64,000 bases of DNA from Chiridota heheva (lineage: Eukaryota > Echinodermata > Holothuroidea > Apodida > Chiridotidae). The stretch lies in NCBI GenBank assembly GCA_020152595.1, contig JAIGNY010000476.1:1631501-1695500 (forward strand), in the 5' to 3' direction. The translations under genes were made by a program, and so were the position numbers. Below the pieces are notes generated by a model, which saw only the letters and a list, made by a program, of their open reading frames with translations, had not been told where the DNA came from and ran no database searches. This document shows positions 49,860 through 61,985 of this stretch, piece after piece (position 1 is the stretch's first letter; the number at the start of each line of letters is the position of its first letter).

Positions 49860-51216
49860 TGTTCTAGTGGTAGAATTAAGGTTATGTTTTCAAATGTCCG
49901 TAGCATTTTGAATGGGCGTGATGAGCTTCTGGCTAAAGCTTTAATTAGTAGACCTGATATAATTGGCATTACTGAGAATTGGATTTATAGTGAAATTAGT
50001 AATTCAGAGATACATATTCCAGGTTACTCAGTTTTCAGGCAAGAAAGATTAGATACTCTCAATGGTAGAGGAGGTGGTGTTTCATTGTTTGTGAAAGATA
50101 GTTTTAATTCTATAGATAGGACTGCTCAGTTTTCTTTTGGCTTTTCAAATTGCCTATGGTGTGAGCTTATTGTTGATGAAGATGTTAATACTTCAGTGGT
50201 TGTTGGTGTTGTGTATAGATCACCAAGTTCTAGTCCTAAGAACAATCAGAAATTGCTTGACTGCTTCAGGAAAGTTACTTCAAGGAGGGTTATTGTTTTT
50301 AGGGGACTTTAATTTTTCAGACATTTATTAGAATCTTTGTACTAGTGGTCCACATGGTAAAGATTTTCTGGAAGCTGTATCTGACTGCTTTTTCACCCAG
50401 CATGTGTTGCTTCCCACACGCGGTAGAAATTGTCTGGATTTGATTTTCAGTAGTGAAGAAAGTATGGTTAGAAATGTGCTAAGTAGCTGTAAAGTGGGTG
50501 TGGTGATCATGACCTCATTAGTTTTGATCTGTATTGTTTCACAAAGGCTTCTCCAGCTAATAAACTGGTTTTAGATTTTAAGAATGCTGACTTTGCTGCA
50601 CTTCAAGATAATTTGTCATTTGATTGGACTTCTTTGCTCCGTGGATTAGATCCTTCTAAAGCATGGGATGTTTTCCGAACTACAGTTTTGGAGGGTGTAA
50701 ATAGGTTTGTCCGTTAAAGAAAATCTGTAGGCGTAATCGGCCAGTGTGGATGTCTCAGGAGGTTTTGCAGTCTGTCCGGAAAAAGAAGAAGTTGTGGCGT
50801 TGTTATAAATGTAGTGGGTGTCCTGCGGAGATTGCTAGGTATAAGGATCATGAAAAGTTCACAAAGGGTTTGATAAGAGATATAAATTGCTTTTTGAAAA
50901 ACGTTTGTCCAAACAGGTTAAGATTAATCCTAAGTCATTTCATTCGTATGTTTGCTCAAAGCAAAACACCAAGGAGGTTGTTGGTCCCTTCATGGTAATG
51001 ATGGTGTTACTATCCATAGTAGTAAGGATGTGGCTGAGGTTTTGAATGACTACTTTGTGTCTGTTTTTACTAAGGAGTCACCTGCTAATGATGTCGTGGA
51101 TTATCTTAGTGTGCACTCTCCAGTATCCATTAAAAATGTTGATTTTTCAGTTGATGTTGTGTCTAAGAAGTTGAAGGGTTTGAATTCAAACAAATCACCA
51201 TGGTCCAGATGGTATA
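49860..51216 (+). pseudogene. CR1 ORF2, 5' part: endonuclease and start of RT (decayed)
   Basis: The APE-type endonuclease nicks the target to prime reverse transcription. Visible motifs are SNVRSILNGRDELLAKAL, PDIIGITENWI (with the catalytic Glu), GRGGGVSLFVKD, VVGVVYRSPSSSP, then after a frameshift LGDFNFSDI, GRNCLDLIFS and DHDLISFDL (the final catalytic SDH region). A linker follows with WMSQEVLQSVRKKKKLW. RT begins with VAEVLNDYFVSVFTKES and LKGLNSNKSP, after which one extra base alters GPDG. The frame is lost near 51216, where the large insert begins. Several stops and at least three frameshifts are present. Confidence 0.85.
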
Positions 51217-51444
51217 CAGTACCGCCCGCAATAAATTGGTCGTAGCAACGTGAAATATCGTGCCGCCACTTTAGTCACATTAGAAAAAATTGACAAAACA
51301 ACATACCCCAAAAGTCTAAGCATGACAAGTCACGGTAATCACGTATGCCACGCAACAATGATTTGCATAATATTCATCGTGACAGTTGCATGGCAGTCGT
51401 GGTGGCATGAACAATGATGAAAGATAAGGTCCAAAATCATTAAG

Positions 51445-51471
51445 TCGGTAATAACTTTAATATTACCGACG
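51445..51471. repeat. Perfect hairpin with 10-bp stem
   Basis: GTCGGTAATA at 51445-51454 pairs with TATTACCGAC at 51462-51471 across a 7-base loop. Confidence 0.8.
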
Positions 51472-52129
51472 ACGAGGCATTTAGGTTTCGCAAGATTTGT
51501 TGCATGCAATTACTTTAAACCTTAGATAAATAGCGTGTGAAATACACAATGGTTCATGTCGTTACTTACCTTTTCAACTTGAAGCTTATTTTTATAAACT
51601 TTGAAGTACATTATTCCCTTAAAAATTTGTCATTCTTTTTCTGAATTTTTTATGAATGTCCCTTTAGTTTTTCTCTAAATATTAAGCTCTGGAAAGAATT
51701 TTTAGATAACGAGAACAGTTTTATTTCATGTAGCCTATTTTCAAACATGGCACACGCAACAGCCATTAAGTAAAACGCTATCACATGATGAATTGCGAGA
51801 CTGAAATATTTGATTTTGCCATGGCGCTGCGGCTTACAGACCATCTTCCTGCACGCTCTAGACAGCATATTCACATAGGTCTACATTATATCTGTTTGTC
51901 CTTGTCCCGATGAAAGTGAAAAATAGATTTTAAAAAAGTGAACGCAAATCAGGTACGGAAGTTTTAATAATAATATTGAAGATTTTGGCCCATGGTTTAA
52001 ATTTTGAGGGTGACCTACATAGTGTTCACGGAAATATAAATTCCAACCCGATCTATTTTGAGAGTAACAAAAAATATCAACTTACTCATTAAGTGCATCC
52101 GGGCAGTTGGAATTCTAAACTAAAATGTA

Positions 52130-54300
52130 CAACTTTATTCACAATGTAATGTAATCCAAATATTGGTTATTTTGAACTTAAACGTACTTCCATTTTTATG
52201 TTCCACACGCTAAATATAATCCACAAGAAAATTACACCTTTTAAATCAAGCTTTTCAAATCCAAGATAAAAAAAGAATATAAAAAAATGAATAAAAACAG
52301 GTCAATGTTTCACAAAGCTCCACAATATTTTAACCACTGAACTGCTGTAAACAGTAGCCACAATTATATGATTATGAATAACTTTTCTTAAGAACAGTCG
52401 GCACTGATTTACGCCCATCGTGAACGGTTTAAGAATTGTATGTTCGCATCCTTACTGATTGCAAGCACTCTGCGGCAGGAAGTGAGTGGTATTCGAGGGA
52501 TGCACCTCCCGGATCAAGTTGTCCCCCAATTAAAAGTTCTTGTAATTGGGCCATAACTCTTAATGATCACACGTAAGAAAGTTGTTCTTTTAAGTGCCTG
52601 TTTATCAGAAGCGTATTGTTTTTGATTTACGACCTGGCGTGGAACATCTGGAGTCATTCAGTAATGTAAGGCCATTTGTTGTAAAATTAATCTTTTTAAT
52701 TGACACCTAATGTAAGCATACCATTAAGCACAGCAGGTGGTGGAGTTGGTGCGGGAAGAACATGTGGCACTTCTTATTGTCGAAGAGGTGTTATGGCAAC
52801 GAGGGGCTTTTTATTTAGCCATTGTGTGTGTGTGGGGAAGGGGGGGGGGCACACTTCATTGTTATGCCGTGGCAGAAAATGGGCAAAAGAATAACAACAT
52901 TTTTTTTTTAAACAGAATAATTTCTACCCTAAATTCAATTATACGGCGATCCTAATAATTCAATTATACGGTGATCCTAATATGTCCCACTGGCGAAGCG
53001 TAATAAGGCAATCAACAAAAAATAGTGTTTTACCCCTCACCCCTCCCCCTTCCCTGCCCCACCCCATCATAAGACTACTATCACATTTTTACAAAAATGT
53101 TGTAACACTATTTGGTAGAGGGTGGGTAAAGTTGTTAGACAAAGTACGAACCTATAAGTTGCTCCCCCACCAAAAAAAAAAAAAAAAACATCATATGCCC
53201 CGCCCCTGATATGTCACTATGCCAACATACAGAAAATGAAATTAAGAATTAACCTGGGCGCCTTCTCTCTCCCTTTGTTGTCGTCAAGTGATGAAAAAGG
53301 GCTTAAAAAATAATGATAATTCTTGTCGTAGAGAATTGCCTCCAGAGAGTTATACTTTATTCACAATGTAATAATCCAAGCAACAGTTATAAATATCATT
53401 TTAATTTTTATGCCAAGCGAAAACATAATTCCCGATAATTACAAATTCTAAATCAAGCTTGAACTTGAAGTCAAAGAAAAAGAAGAGTTATGAACGGTTT
53501 TGAAAAATGCTCCAGGACCACAATAATCCTGCAGAGAAAAAAAAAAAAAAAAAACATGAGTAAAAAATAAATTAAAATACATGTATGTTCGTATTGAAAG
53601 ATCAGTCTGCGCTGTTTTGCAAGCACCGGCATAGATTTAGCAGTCATAGCTGTTGGCTTCCTTTTTCCCACAATACGGCCACCCTATTGAATTCAACTCA
53701 ATTAAATCTGCTGCAGGAAGTACCTGGGGATCAAGGGGAGGGGAGAGGCTCCTAAATCAGCTCTAGTTGGAGTTAAGTGTCCCAAATAACTTGAAATATT
53801 AACGCCAATGATCGCTGTAATTAGGCCATAAATCTTATTTTATTATTACGCAATTATGTTTTTCTTATCAAGTGCCACATCAACATTCCGAAGATAAAAA
53901 TGCTTTATTACAAATAGTATTGCTTTTGATTTACGACCTGACATCGGAAAGTCAGGAGACATTCAGTAATCTAGGCCGTTTGTTGATATTTTTTGTGTTT
54001 GCTTCACACCATAATGTACACAATTCAATTGAACATAACAGGTCCATGGTAAAAATGGGAATAGGACCGATGTCCGAACATGTAGCTCTTTTTCTAAAAA
54101 GAGGGGGGAACAAAAATATTGAATATTGTGTGTCAGAGGGTAGGACGATCAACAATTTATTTTTGTGCCGTATATACACGGAAAAATGCAGTGGGAGCAG
54201 AAAAAAGACAATTTTTCTTTCCATAGTGCGAGGATCCCAATATGGTCCTATGCAGGAAGGGATTAAGAATTAAGCTGGGCACCCCCACCCCTTTTATGAC
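52130..54300. repeat. Diverged ~1.1-kb tandem duplication
   Basis: Copy 1 (about 52130-53280) and copy 2 (about 53340-54300) share, in order, ACTTTATTCACAATGTAAT, TCTAAATCAAGCTT-like words, CAGTCGGC/CAGTCTGC, GGCAGGAAGT/TGCAGGAAGT, TTTGATTTACGACCTG, CATTCAGTAAT, and TAAGAATTAA-CTGGGC near the right end. Indels are frequent, so this is older than the duplication at 100-1126. Frames of 130 codons or fewer lie inside but have no recognised domain. Confidence 0.8.
52932..52981. repeat. 25-bp direct duplication
   Basis: Two units containing CAATTATACGGCGATCCTAA (second with GGTGATCC) start at 52932 and 52957. Confidence 0.9.
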
Positions 54301-55546
54301 AAATACATAGGGGAAAGACCATCTTCTTATTATGCTCTCATAAGTAAGTATATGACCTCACCCCCAATTCAATGATATCGCAGTGTTTTTTTTTCTTCCT
54401 GTGATTATTTTTTCCTTCATACATCAAGCTAGTTTTTCATTTGCAGTACTCCTTAGTAAGTCATCTTGGGCCCTACCACCCACCCTTCACCTCCTCCACC
54501 CCTCATAGTAGATTAACAATAATTTGTTCACATTCCAACTTTGTCACAAGGAACTGATGGACAACCGTAACTGGCAGAGCAGGGAATGGGGAAACAGCTT
54601 TGGTTGTGAGTAAATGGCTTTGTTTGTAAATAAAACCGGTGATGTTGATATCTTTTAATTTGGGTCAAATAGGCCTGAATTTAGGCATTGAATTTATTTC
54701 CCATTGGCCCAGTTTCAAACTGTGTCTTTTATTTCTATTTATATATACATTTTGCCAAATTTTAAAGGGAACCTTTTAACATTCAATGTTGTAAAATAAT
54801 ATATTTGATGTCATTTCAATACACCCCCACCCCCTCCCCAATCAATCCTACTTAACACATAAAATATTATCATGGAGTCGTGACACACACCGTACAACGT
54901 GAATATAACGGGTACTATTATCAGCAGAGCCTTTGGCTTAGCCGCTATATGATGTGGACAGGCTCATTGTTTCCAAACAGATTGAAAACAAAACAAAATT
55001 TGACATCACTTTTATTCATATCTTTCAAAACAATTTGGTTTGAGAAGAAAACAAGCGGAACGAAGACGGTTTTATATGAAAATGAGCTGTCATGAGGGAT
55101 TTAGTTTACATGCACGCCCAAATAGGTTTACCAGTCCTTGCATGTAAATATGATCATCTACCATGTCTACGGAAATTGGGTGGGAACTCAACATTAATCA
55201 GGAATCTGCTGCTCATGTGTGTTTACGACAAAACATTTACAGAAAGCCCAATGAGTACAAATATTTCATTATGAAACTGGGATGTTGTAAAAGTATTAGG
55301 CCTATTCTAAAAGCAAGGAATTTCCGTTAGGTGAATTGTCTTTTTCTTCAGCAAAACCTTATGCGGACATGATAATTCATACATGTAAATTTATTCCAAT
55401 TTCCTAACGGGTCCGCAAATTGAGGTTGGCCACATTCAGGGATGATTGTACATGATCTCAGACAGATTAATTTCTTTGTTTATTATGAACGGTGATGGGG
55501 GTTTTAAATTTTCTAATATCCCCGCCCTGGGGATTTTCCATAATGC

Positions 55547-55700
55547 TAATATATATATATATATATTTTCCATAATGCTAGCATATATATATATATATAT
55601 ATATTTTCCATAATGCTAACATATATATATATATATATATTTTCCATAATGCTAACATATATATATATATGTTTTATAATATTTTATATATATATTTTCC

Positions 55701-55768
<68 letters not shown>
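55547..55768. repeat. (TA)n microsatellite with interspersed unit
   Basis: Runs of (TA) alternate with TTTTCCATAATGCTAAC at a period of roughly 40-50 bases, ending in an uninterrupted (TA) run of about 60 bases at 55705-55766. It is a compound minisatellite grown from TA slippage. Long Tyr-Ile frames here are artefacts. Confidence 0.95.
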
Positions 55769-55769
<1 letters not shown>

Positions 55770-57320
55770 CTCACATATTGAAGTCCCCCTCTCAACCCCA
55801 GTGTGTGTGGCATATATTAAAAAAATCAGAACAAAAAGTTTCAAAATAAACTTGTCAAAACAAACAGCATACATTATATATTAAGATAGTATTCAAAATC
55901 TCCCCCTCCCCTCCAATCTAATTTATATCACCCACTCTTTACTATTTATCGCCGCAATCTTTGGTGAGGGTATAATCAATTTTAAATCGTAGAGAAATAG
56001 TCTCTGGAGGGTATTTCCCTTGTCAAATTGAATTGAAATTCCTTACAAAATATCCATTATGTAGTTTGATTCACAAGGTACTGGGTGGTCTTCGAGACGT
56101 AATCAGGGTGAGGCTCGCTCAAACCATATCCCTACACACATGGAGTTAGAAGAGAACACTATGCTCCAACAAGTTCTGAAGGTGTGGCTTTGAGGTGTGA
56201 TTGGCTTATCTGGGGACCAGTAGCATTGTGTATAGATTTTCATAACGCGTGTCGTAGGTGTGGCTAAGAGTTGTAGATCCATTAATTGGCTAATCAGTGA
56301 ATTTGCCGATTTATCTTTATTTTTTATTGTTCAATTGAGTTGGGCCACTATTAATTATTGTCACATTTATGAAAGAAATTAAAGCCTAATGTGGACGTCA
56401 TTTTTAAATTGAATAATGTAAAAAAATGTATTTTGTCTTTCAAACTGTTTTGTTTGGAAGGAGAAAAAAAATGTTGAGGCTATATCTAAAATAAATAAGT
56501 AGTGAATGGACGTGTGGTGAACGTCCGCCACATCATGCGGGTTGCTACAGGGAAAGGACCACGAGTCTTTATGCCCAGGTGCGGACTAGTTTATTTAACC
56601 CTTTATATATATTCGGGATAAATCTGAACATTTACTATTGACGTTTACAATTCCAAAACTTTAAGTCATTTACGTAGAATTTTAAACTCGGAAGATCGCT
56701 GCAATTATTTATTATTTGGGATAATGTTTCGTTTTTTCTTTATTTGAACGTCTGGTTTCAGAGGCTCGAGGAATTGAGTTCGACTGCGAGGACATTGAAA
56801 TAAAACCCAAATTTTTACAGAGTCATTTTGTTTATTTTTCTTGGTTTTTATCTCTTTAAGTCACTAGTTTTGTGAAGAAGAAAACAAATTCCAAACCCAC
56901 TCTAGTCGCTAGTAGAAACTGATTTTAAATATTTGACGATAAAGATTAGGTTACAAAGAAGTCCTATATGTACAGTGTGTAAATTGCACCTTTTTCGTAA
57001 TTAAATATACGCACAGCAGAATGGACTCGCTATATTATTACGTCCGATTTTATTGATGTAAACATACAATTCTGGTACATTTTTGCATTATAATCAAATA
57101 GTAGCACAACGAAAGTTGCAGTGCTACAGTGGGCCGATATTTTTTTTTCCTTTTTTTGATTAGATTATTAAATGGGTGAATGGAATAAGCACAAACTGAC
57201 AAAGTGGTTGCCCATTCCGTGATTTGTGCACTTGTTTATGTAAATATTTCGCCCGCCACATTGGTCACAGTAGATTCACGATAGAGTTGCATAAATTATC
57301 TTGATAAGTAGCCACTGCTA

Positions 57321-58690
57321 TGGCACAGAATTTAGAACGAAATAGCAGCTATTTGCTTTGATGTTGGTGTTGCTCCTAGTGATTGGAGAATTGCAAATGT
57401 CACTCCTATTTTCAAAAAAGGTGACCACAGTTTGCCCTGTAACTATACATGTAGGCCAGTGAGTCTTACTAGTGTTGTGTGCAAAGTCATGGAGTCCATT
57501 GTTAAGGATGTTGTTCTAGATCATTTACTGGTCAAAATTTGTTAAATTTGTCCCAGCATGGGTTCTTACCTAAGAGGTCTTGTGTTTCTAATTTATTGGA
57601 TTTTCTTGATGATGTTACTAAACAAGTTGATTCTGTTCATAATGTGGTTGTTATCTATGTAGATTTCAAAAAGCATTTGATAAGGTTCCATGATAAAAAC
57701 AAGAGCCCTTGGTGTGGAGGGAAAGTGTGCCAGTTGGATATATTCTTGGTTAGTTGACAGGTCACAAAGAGTTGTTCTTAATGGTGAAGTATCTCCATGG
57801 AAGAAGGTCACAAGTGGTGTTCCTCAGGGTTCTGTATTGGGTCCACTTCTTTTCTTAATCTTCATTAATGATATTAAAGTATCCCTTGGCTCCAGAATTT
57901 GTAAATTTGCTGATGACACTAAGCTGTATAGGATTGTTGATAATGCTAGGTATTCTTCACTTTTGCAAACTGATCTGGATAAATTAGTTTCTTGGTCCCA
58001 AACATGGCAATGTCATTCAATGTTGACAATTGCAAAGTTATTCATTTTGGTCAGAACAATTTGGCTTTTGATTACTGCATGAATGGTTTAAATCTTGGTT
58101 GTGTTGATAAAGAAAGGGATCTAGATATTGGTCATTACTAGCAATCTGAATCCTTTTAAATAGTGTGCTTTAGCAGCTGCAAGGGCAAATAGGATTCTTG
58201 GTTTGATTAGAAGAATTTTTGTTTCCTTGGTAGAGGATTGTTCTTAATTTGCATAAGCAGTTAGTCAGACCTCACCTTGAGTATGCAATTCAGGCTTGGA
58301 GTCCCTTTCATGAGAAGGATAAGTTTAGTTTGGAGCAGGTTCAGCGAAGAGCCACTAGACTTATTCCCGAAGTAAGGAATCTCTCTTTTAAATCTAGATT
58401 GCGAATTCTTGGTTTGAACACGCTTGAGTTGAGAAGAGTACGTGGCGATAGGATTCAGAGTTTTTAAGTTCCTATCTGGTAGTGATGCTTTGACTTCCTG
58501 TTATTTCTTGCATGTTTCAGCTAATCCCCATGTGACACGTGGTAACAGTTTGAAGTTAACCAAAGAGTTCTCATGGATAGATATTCGGCATTGTAGCTTT
58601 TTGCAAAGAGTTGTTAATGAGTGGAATGGTTTGCCTGAGTGGGTAGTTAGCTCCAATTCTATTTATTATTTCAAGGTCAACTTTAATTAG
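57321..58690 (+). pseudogene. CR1 ORF2, 3' part: RT core and C-terminus (decayed)
   Basis: Reverse transcriptase resumes with VAPSDWRIANVTPIFKKGDH, then PVSLTSVVCKVMESIV, LSQHGFLPKRSCVSNLL and VVVIYVDFKK (motif A region). After a frameshift it continues as GVEGKCASWIYSWLVDRSQR and VTSGVPQGSVLGPLLFLIFI, with the catalytic box as CKFADDTKLYRI (FADD at 57906-57917). The C-terminal part shows LVRPHLEYAIQAWSPF, VQRRATRLIPE and WNGLPEWVVSS, ending near 58690. Motif order is intact; stops and frameshifts occur near 57680, 58085 and 58245-58465. The 3' untranslated region extends to 58808. Confidence 0.9.
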
Positions 58691-58808
58691 TTCTTTATTA
58701 ATTTTGGGCGTCTTTGATTTTTTTTTGGTGGTGGTGGTGGTGTTGGTTTGGGCTTTTTATGGGGTGACTAACCCTTCTTAGCCTGTAATCTTGTTATTTT
58801 ATGTTATG

Positions 58809-59160
58809 TAAAGTGTTTTCCTATTTTATTTTAGATTGTTAACCCAAATTTCATGATTGAACAATCAACAATATACAAGGATTGGGTATGAACATTTTCT
58901 TGATATTTTTTATGAGAATAATAGTCCAATTATTTAATGTATTTGGTATTTTTAGCACAATTTTAATTCACTTCAGCTAGGCAGGCCTACACAAGTGTGT
59001 GTGTCTTAACAATATACTTGCAAGCTTTGCTAGCGTGCAGTGCCCTGTACATTACGCAGTGCCTTGTACATACGACAGCAAATTGATAAAATACGGCGAA
59101 AATCAAGGGCTTGTTGTAACCAAACACAGCAGACAAAAAATTATAACGCAATCTTTGCTT
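58809..59160 (+). mobile_element. Repeat A copy 2, right part
   Basis: Matches the reverse complement of 34282-34665: TTTCATGATTGAACAATC, ATACAAGGATTGGGTATGAA, CAGGCCTACACAAGTGTGTG, two 19-base units (CAGTGCCCTGTACATTACG), TCAAGGGCTTGTTGTAACC and AACGCAATC. Confidence 0.88.
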
Positions 59161-59447
59161 CGGTAAGTTCCTCTTTTGTATAATCCAGCTACTATTTGGT
59201 AAATAAAGTGTGAGGTTCATCTGCAAATATATCTTATTATATTAATGAGCAAAGGCCTTACAAGGGAACTAAAGGGCAAGGATGTCTGGAACTTGGAAGT
59301 CTTGAAATTGGAAAATCTTATACAGTATAATGATCACCCCCCAGGGCTCAACACATGTAATAAGACACATACACCATGAAATGGAAAAAAGATGAAAATT
59401 TTGTTAAAGATCTATGGATTGGTAGCAATAACTTAATCTTTAATATG

Positions 59448-59935
59448 AAAAAATAGGCTATAAACCATACAAATCGGCTATAACCAATGGAAATAGGCTT
59501 TAACCATGAAAATAGGCTATAAAGCATGAAAATAGGATATAAACCATGAAAATAAGCTATAAACCATGGAATAGGCTATAAACCATGGAAATAGGCTGTA
59601 ACCCATATTACCCATAAAATTAGGCTATAACCCATAAATTTAGGCTATAAACCATGAAAATAGGCTGTAACCCATGAAAATAGGCTATAACCCATGAAAA
59701 TAGACTATAAACCATGAAAATAGGCTATAAACCATGAAAATAGGATATTTACCAAGAAATAGGCTATAAACCATGAAAATAGGCTATAAACCATAAAAAT
59801 AGGCTATAAACCATAAAAATAGGCTATAAACCATAAAAATAGGCTATAAACCATAAAAAAATAGGCTATAAACCATGAAAATAGGCTATAAACCATGTAA
59901 ATAAGCTATAAACCATGGAAAAAGGCTATAAAAAT
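59448..59935. repeat. 20-bp minisatellite, about 24 units
   Basis: Units of CCATGAAAATAGGCTATAAA with small changes (CCATAAAAATAGG, CCATGGAAATAGG) and occasional one-base length changes. Confidence 0.95.
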
Positions 59936-60261
59936 AGCAAATTTTATTACAATTGGGTTAAAAATTGACCATGTTACAGCAATTTGAATTTCAATGCCTT
60001 ATTATAATAAATTATGCAAATTTTATTAAAATTTTGTGACATTGACATGGGTAGTAAACCAATAATTTTCCTTATGCCAAGTTACTGTTTTTTAATCTTT
60101 CATAAACATTATTTGAATGGGAGAGGGGAGAGGTTGAATATGATGAAGAGGTTTTGAATCTCCATCATACCCTTATCAATAGTTAGCAGGAGAATAGTCG
60201 GTGATTTATTTCTCAGTGGCTGAAATTAAGGACAGGAAGTTAAAGAATTACATCAAAGATT

Positions 60262-60430
60262 GTTTGTTTGTTTGATGGGGCTTAATGACACCACGGCAAC
60301 GAGAGTCAAATTGTAGCTGATAGGTTAGATCATTCCAGAGGTAGGAAGGAAAGAAAACAGGGGGAGATTGAGAGAAACACAAGAACTAAAAGCCAGAAAG
60401 CTGGGATCAAGAGAGGAGATGCATGGGTAA
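60262..60430 (-). mobile_element. 3' end of the same LINE family as 29386-30665
   Basis: From TTGTTTGTTTGTTTGATGG through TTAGATCATTCCAGAGGTAG to GGAGATGCATGGGT it matches 29383-29555 in the same orientation. Only 3' untranslated sequence is present, so it is severely 5' truncated. Confidence 0.85.
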
Positions 60431-60540
60431 AAAATATTTAAAAAATAAAACGATAAATATCGTCATGGTTCACATGCCCATGCAAATTCACACCCATATC
60501 ATATGACACTGCCAATTATGAAAATGGCATCTCACACTAA

Positions 60541-61985
60541 GTCCCACATGGCATCCCATGTCCCACATGGCATCCCATGTCCCACATGGCATCCCATGTC
60601 CCACATGGCATCCCATGTCCCACATGGCATCCCATGTCCCACATGGCATCCCATGTCCCACATGGCATCCCATGTCCCACATGGCATCCCATGTCCCACA
60701 TGGCATCCCATGTCCCATATGGCATCCCATGTCCCACATGGCATTTTTCCCATGTCCCACATGGCATTTTTCCCATGTCCCACGTGGCATCCCATGTCCC
60801 ACATGGCATTTTTTGTCCCACATGGTCCCATGTCCCCACGTGGCATTTTTCCCATGTCCCACATGGCATTTTGGCATCCCATGTCGTGGCATCCCATGTC
60901 CCATGGCATCCCATGTCCCACGTGGCATCCCATGTCCCACGTGGCATCCCATGTCCCACGTGGCATCCCATGTCCGTGGCATCCGTGGCATCCCATCCCA
61001 CGTGGCATCCCATGTCCCACATGGCATCCCATGTCCCACATGGCATCCCATGTCCCACATGGCATCCCATGTCCCACATGGCATCCCATGTCCCACATGG
61101 CATCCCATGTCCCACATGGCATCCCATGTCCCACATGGCATCCCATGTCCCACATGGCATCCCATGTCCCACATGGCATCCCATGTCCCACATGGCATCC
61201 CATGTCCCACATGGCATCCCATGTCCCACATGGCATCCCATGTCCCACATGGCATCCCATGTCCCACATGGCATCCCATGTCCCACATGGCATCCCATGT
61301 CCCACATGGCATCCCATGTCCCACATGGCATCCCATGTCCCACATGGCATCCCATGTCCCACATGGCATCCCATGTCCCACATGGCATCCCATGTCCCAC
61401 ATGGCATCCCATGTCCCACATGGCATCCCATGTCCCACATGGCATCCCATGTCCCACATGGCATCCCATGTCCCACATGGCATCCCATGTCCCACATGGC
61501 ATCCCATGTCCCACATGGCATCCCATGTCCCACATGGCATCCCATGCATCCCCACATGGCATCCCATGTCCCACATGGCATCCCATGTCCCACATGGCAT
61601 CCCATGTCCCACATGGCATCCCATGTCCCACATGGCATCCCATGTCCCACATGGCATCCCATGTCCCAAATGGCATCCCATGTCCCACATGGCATCCTAT
61701 GTCCCACATGGCATCCCATGTCCCACATGGCATCCCATGTCCCACATGGCATCCCATGTCCCACATGGCATCCCATGTCCCACATGGCATCCCATGTCCC
61801 ACATGGCATCCCATGTCCCACATGCCATCCCATGTCCCACATGCCATCCCATGTCCCACATGGCATCCCATGTCCCACATGGCATCCCATGTCCCACATG
61901 GCATCCCATGTCCCACATGGCATCCCATGTCCCACATGGCATCCCATGTCCCACATGGCATCCCATGTCCCACATGGCATCCCAC
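60541..61985. repeat. 19-bp satellite, about 76 units
   Basis: Units of CCCATGTCCCACATGGCAT repeat almost perfectly, especially in 61015-61545. The stretch 60740-61015 is disordered, with CACGTGG variants, T runs and deletions. Each unit contains two overlapping inverted repeats: CCATGT/ACATGG around CCC, and CATGG/CCATG around CATC. Because 19 is not a multiple of three and no stop forms in any phase, all six frames stay open and all three frames of a strand encode the same 19-residue cycle. The resulting frames of 400-590 codons are not evidence of a protein. Confidence 0.97.

Larger units (their letters stand above)
51217..57320. mobile_element. ~6.1-kb insert within the CR1 reverse transcriptase
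   Basis: CR1 coding stops just after GPDGI-like codons at 51216 and resumes with ICFDVGVAPSDWRIANVTP at about 57330, so everything between is foreign to the LINE. The left edge reads TATACAGTACCGCCCGC, and the right edge includes GCCACTGCTATGG. CAGT/ACTG next to TA would suit a Tc1/mariner-like TA target, but long matching terminal repeats were not found. GCCCGC-ATTGGTC-like words occur in the same orientation near both ends (51225 and 57252). No transposase was recognised. It may be several nested insertions. Internal repeats are listed separately. Confidence 0.65.
48468..58808 (+). mobile_element. CR1-like LINE nested in repeat A, itself interrupted
   Basis: A long non-LTR retrotransposon with ORF1 (PHD-like finger plus SGNH esterase) and ORF2 (APE endonuclease plus RT), the CR1-group arrangement. 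It ends in TTGTTATTTTATGTTATG, resembling the short 3' repeat that ends CR1 elements. The uninterrupted repeat A at 34282-35252 shows what the target looked like. Coding is broken by many stops and frameshifts and by a ~6.1-kb insert in RT. It has a full set of domains, so this was an almost full-length insertion. Confidence 0.88.

Noticed and set aside
53872..54273. 133-codon plus-strand frame
   Set aside because: Lies in copy 2 of a diverged duplication; copy 1 does not keep the frame, and no domain is visible.
55613..55874. Tyr-Ile repeat frames on both strands
   Set aside because: Translation of a (TA)n microsatellite.
60541..61985. CRISPR-like array
   Set aside because: Units are contiguous with no unique spacers, and this is animal DNA.
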